From Streptomyces sp. DT2A-34 (GTDB taxonomy: Bacteria > Actinomycetota > Actinomycetes > Streptomycetales > Streptomycetaceae), in assembly GCF_030499515.1 (NCBI RefSeq), contig NZ_JASTWJ010000001.1, positions 3,514,001 to 3,578,000 of the forward strand: DNA of 64,000 nucleotides. Direction: 5' to 3'. The notes beneath the pieces were generated by a model that was not told the DNA's origin, made no database searches, and saw only the letters and a list, made by a program, of their open reading frames with translations. The position numbers and the translations under genes are program-made. Each line of letters begins with the position of its first letter. The first letter of the stretch is position 1. Below are positions 61,707-64,000 of the stretch, in pieces.

Positions 61707-61736
61707 TTGACGCTTCCTTGACATGGGCTTCATAGT
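61707..61736 (+). promoter_or_regulatory. Promoter of the lipoprotein gene
   Basis: TTGACG (61707-61712), 18-base spacer, CATAGT (61731-61736); the ATG follows 6 bases later at 61743, predicting a leaderless mRNA. Confidence 0.5.
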
Positions 61737-61742
61737 CCGCCC

Positions 61743-62507
61743 ATGAAGAGATCATCGGGCGTGCGTGTAGCCGCCACGGTTGCCGTGAGCGCGCTGACGC
61801 TCGCCCTTGTCACGGGTTGCGGGGGTGACTCCGGCGGTTCGGACGCGAAGGCGCTGAGCTCCGCGGAGTTGAAGAAGGCGATCATCGCCGCGAGCGATGT
61901 CAACGGGTACAAGGTGGACGCCTCCGGCAAGCAGTTGCCGAAGTCCAAGGACGACATCAAGAGCAGCGAGGAGAAGTGCGTCCCGCTGGCCTACGCCATG
62001 GCCGGCCTGGCGCCGGGCGACTCGGCCTCGAACGCGGCCGTCATGGCCACCGAGGACAAGAAGAAGCCCACCGACACCGCCTCCAAGTCCCTGGAGGACC
62101 TGACAGAGGGCGAGTTCGAGGACTCCTTCACCAACGCGCTGAGCCTCGACATGACCGTCGTGGGACTCTCCTCGTACGACGGTGACGGCGCCGAGAAGAC
62201 CTTCAAGTCCGTGTCGGACGCGGTGGAGAGCTGCTCCGGGGGCTTCCCCCTGACCATGCAGGGCACGGACCAGAAGCTCACCAAGATCACCTCGGAGAAG
62301 GCGTCCGGGGCCGGTGACGAGTCGGTGGCGTTCACCGCGGTGAGCGACATGGAGGACGGCGACGTGGGCACCACGCACGTCGAGGTGGTGCGGCACGGCA
62401 GCACCATCGCCACGTACTACACGATGAACCTCGGTCTGATGATGACGGACAAGGCGTACGACGTCCCGGCCGCCCTCATCGACGCGCAGGCCGCGAAGCT
62501 GAAGTAA
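61743..62507 (+). CDS. Lipoprotein of unknown function (254 aa)
   Basis: Surface lipoprotein: signal peptide with lipobox LVTGC (Cys ~26), then a Gly/Ser linker. The ~215-residue mature part has an alpha/beta pattern, two Cys (EEKCVPLAYAM and VESCSGGFPL) that could pair, and VGTTHVEVVRHGSTIATYYT near the end. It resembles the streptomycete and mycobacterial small lipoproteins of the LpqN/sensor-like class in general layout only. The ATG coincides with the predicted transcription start. It ends at a bidirectional terminator against hutH. Confidence 0.82.
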   Translation: MKRSSGVRVAATVAVSALTLALVTGCGGDSGGSDAKALSSAELKKAIIAASDVNGYKVDASGKQLPKSKDDIKSSEEKCVPLAYAMAGLAPGDSASNAAVMATEDKKKPTDTASKSLEDLTEGEFEDSFTNALSLDMTVVGLSSYDGDGAEKTFKSVSDAVESCSGGFPLTMQGTDQKLTKITSEKASGAGDESVAFTAVSDMEDGDVGTTHVEVVRHGSTIATYYTMNLGLMMTDKAYDVPAALIDAQAAKLK

Positions 62508-62524
62508 CCCGCCCTTGCCGCACC

Positions 62525-62554
62525 GGGGCCCTGCCGCTCGTACGACAGGGCCCC
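62525..62554. terminator. Bidirectional terminator
   Basis: 9-bp perfect stem GGGGCCCTG (62525-62533) with CAGGGCCCC (62546-62554), between the convergent lipoprotein and hutH genes, followed by CCTTTC on the forward strand. Confidence 0.7.
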
Positions 62555-62573
62555 CTTTCGGGAATTACCGGAA

Positions 62574-64000
62574 TTACTGAAGCGGCCCGGTCACCTTCTC
62601 CACCGCCACGACCAGCTCCCCACCACGCACGAACGCGTCGGCCGCGGCGAGGTCGGGCGCCAGGAACCGGTCCGGCCCCGGACCCTGAACACCGGCGGCC
62701 CGTACGGCGTCGATGACCGCCTGCGAGGCCGGTGCCGGGGCGAGCCCCTCCCGCAGCTCGATGGCACGGGTGGCGGCGTACAGCTCGACCGCCAGCACAC
62801 GGGTGAGGTTGTCGATCGCCGTACGCAGCTTGCGGGCGGCGGACCAGCCCATGGAGACGTGGTCCTCCTGCATGGCGGAGGAGGGAATGGAGTCGGCGGA
62901 CGCCGGAACGGCCAGCCGCTTCAACTCGCTCACCAGGGCGGCCTGCGTGTACTGGGCGATCATCAGCCCCGAGTCGACACCCGCGTCGTCGGCCAGGAAC
63001 GGCGGCAGCCCGTGACTGCGGTTCTTGTCCAGCAGCCGGTCGGTACGCCGCTCGGCGATGGAGGCGAGGTCGGCGACGGCGATGGCGAGGAAGTCGAGCA
63101 CGTAGGCGACGGGCGCCCCATGGAAGTTCCCGTTGGACTCGACCCGCCCGTCCGGCAGGACGACGGGGTTGTCCACCGCCGACGCCAACTCCCGCTCGGC
63201 GACGAGCCGCGCGTGCGCCATGGTGTCCCGCCCGGCACCGGCTACCTGCGGAGCACACCGCACCGAGTACGCGTCCTGAACGCGGGGCGCGTCGTCCTGG
63301 TGATGCCCGGTCAGCCCCGAACCCTTCAGCACGGCCAGCATGTTGGCGGCGGAGGCGCCCTGCCCCGGATGCGGCCGAATGGCATGCAGCTCGGGTGCGA
63401 GCACCTTGTCGGTCCCGAGGAGCCCTTCGAGGCTCAGCGCGGCGGTGACGTCGGCGGACTTGTAAAGAAGGTCAAGATCGGCGAGAGCCATGACGAGCAT
63501 CCCGAGCATGCCGTCGGTGCCGTTGAGGAGGGCGAGGCCTTCCTTCTCCCGCAGTTCGACGGGCGCGATGCCGTGGGCGGCGAGAAGTTCACCGGCAGGC
63601 CGCACGCTCCCGTCCGGACCTTCCGCTTCCCCCTCCCCCATGAGCGCGAGGGCGCAGTGCGAAAGGGGAGCGAGATCACCGGAGCAGCCGAGGGAGCCGT
63701 ACTCGTGGACGACGGGCGTGATACCGGCGTTGAGAAGGTCGGCCATGGTCTGCGCGACCTCGGGCCGCACACCCGTATGCCCCGAACAGACGGTCTTGAG
63801 CCGCAGAAACATCAGCGCCCGTACGACCTCCCGCTCCACCCGCGGCCCCATCCCGGCGGCGTGCGAGCGGACGATGTTGCGCTGCAGCCGCCCTCGCAGC
63901 TCCTGGCTGATGTGCCGGGTCGCAAGGGCCCCGAAGCCGGTGGAGACGCCGTAGACCGGATCGGGCTTGGCCGCCAACGCGTCCACGATCTCCCGCGCCG
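62574..64000 (-). CDS. hutH: Histidine ammonia-lyase, N-terminus outside window
   Basis: Converts histidine to urocanate and ammonia, the first step of histidine breakdown. The MIO electrophile forms from the tripeptide in GSLGCSGDLAPLSH, here Cys-Ser-Gly rather than the commoner Ala-Ser-Gly. VYGVSTGFGALATRHIS, QDAYSVRCAPQVAG and the Gln/Glu-rich AMQEDHVSMGW are characteristic. The frame runs off the right edge; about 40 N-terminal residues are missing compared with the usual ~510. A GTG near 63986 is internal, because homologous codons (AREIV) continue upstream. Confidence 0.95.
   Translation of the reverse strand, partial: AREIVDALAAKPDPVYGVSTGFGALATRHISQELRGRLQRNIVRSHAAGMGPRVEREVVRALMFLRLKTVCSGHTGVRPEVAQTMADLLNAGITPVVHEYGSLGCSGDLAPLSHCALALMGEGEAEGPDGSVRPAGELLAAHGIAPVELREKEGLALLNGTDGMLGMLVMALADLDLLYKSADVTAALSLEGLLGTDKVLAPELHAIRPHPGQGASAANMLAVLKGSGLTGHHQDDAPRVQDAYSVRCAPQVAGAGRDTMAHARLVAERELASAVDNPVVLPDGRVESNGNFHGAPVAYVLDFLAIAVADLASIAERRTDRLLDKNRSHGLPPFLADDAGVDSGLMIAQYTQAALVSELKRLAVPASADSIPSSAMQEDHVSMGWSAARKLRTAIDNLTRVLAVELYAATRAIELREGLAPAPASQAVIDAVRAAGVQGPGPDRFLAPDLAAADAFVRGGELVVAVEKVTGPLQ

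Noticed and set aside
1..64000. CRISPR arrays, tRNA or rRNA genes, insertion-sequence transposases, BGC core enzymes
   Set aside because: I looked for spaced direct repeats, transposase motifs, tRNA-like cloverleafs and NRPS/PKS motifs and saw none; the tandem arrays have no unique spacers.

Overview
The window is a stretch of Streptomyces core chromosome. Base composition is very GC-rich with strong third-position GC, GTG and TTG starts are frequent, and leaderless promoters appear likely. The gene content is typical of the genus: mycothiol conjugate amidase, GTP-dependent PEPCK, a SCO4983-type small protein, secreted kelch and subtilisin proteins, and intergenic repeat elements found throughout streptomycetes. 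From memory, the order resembles the S. coelicolor segment from about SCO4984 down to the hutH region. I count about 50 protein genes, two gene relics and no tRNA or rRNA gene. Both ends cut a gene: an unknown membrane protein on the left and hutH on the right.

Layout. 1-2.5 kb: partial membrane protein, AlaA-like aminotransferase, SCO4983-family protein. 2.8-7.2 kb: a tight four-gene operon (two substrate-binding-like surface proteins, one with a VWA domain, around a TelA protein, plus a two-helix membrane protein). 7.2-15.2 kb: secreted propeller/Ig-like protein, PEPCK, hemolysin III-type protein, DHA2 exporter with its TetR regulator, Mut7-C protein. 15.2-21.8 kb: four overlapping reverse-strand genes, a cellulose-synthase-like GT2, a GT39-type membrane protein, a GT2-GtrA fusion and a copper radical oxidase of the glyoxal/galactose oxidase type. 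22-30 kb: thioredoxin-domain YyaL protein, large STAND ATPase/TPR protein, mca, DUF4307 protein, greA. 30-39 kb: DrrAB-type exporter, threonine dehydratase, MarR, GAPDH, AraC/DJ-1 regulator, GNAT, a degenerate sigma-like protein with a small membrane partner, cystathionine gamma-synthase. 39-40.25 kb: a gene-free minisatellite. 40-48 kb: membrane-anchored unknown, msrA, an AT-rich divergent promoter between phospholipase D-like and PAP2 genes, XRE regulator and zinc alcohol dehydrogenase. 48-52.6 kb: a decayed FecCD permease, VOC protein, second STAND ATPase, a TetR-VOC relic and a globin-monooxygenase chimera. 52.6-64 kb: S8 peptidase, a MacB-like ABC pair split by a second minisatellite, L,D-transpeptidase, small acidic protein, LAxTG surface protein, lipoprotein and hutH.

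Themes. Thiol/oxidative stress recurs: mca, greA and msrA each carry a match to the sigma-R promoter pattern (GGAAT, 18 bases, GTT or GTC). Envelope functions are also over-represented: the TelA/VWA operon, the glycan/copper-oxidase operon, L,D-transpeptidase, sortase substrate, PLD/PAP2 pair and MacB-like transporter. The best candidates for poorly described biology are the TelA/VWA/substrate-binding operon, the second CslA/GlxA-like locus, and the paired minisatellites that share a conserved flank. All functional calls come from reading motifs and recalled family knowledge; no database search was run.
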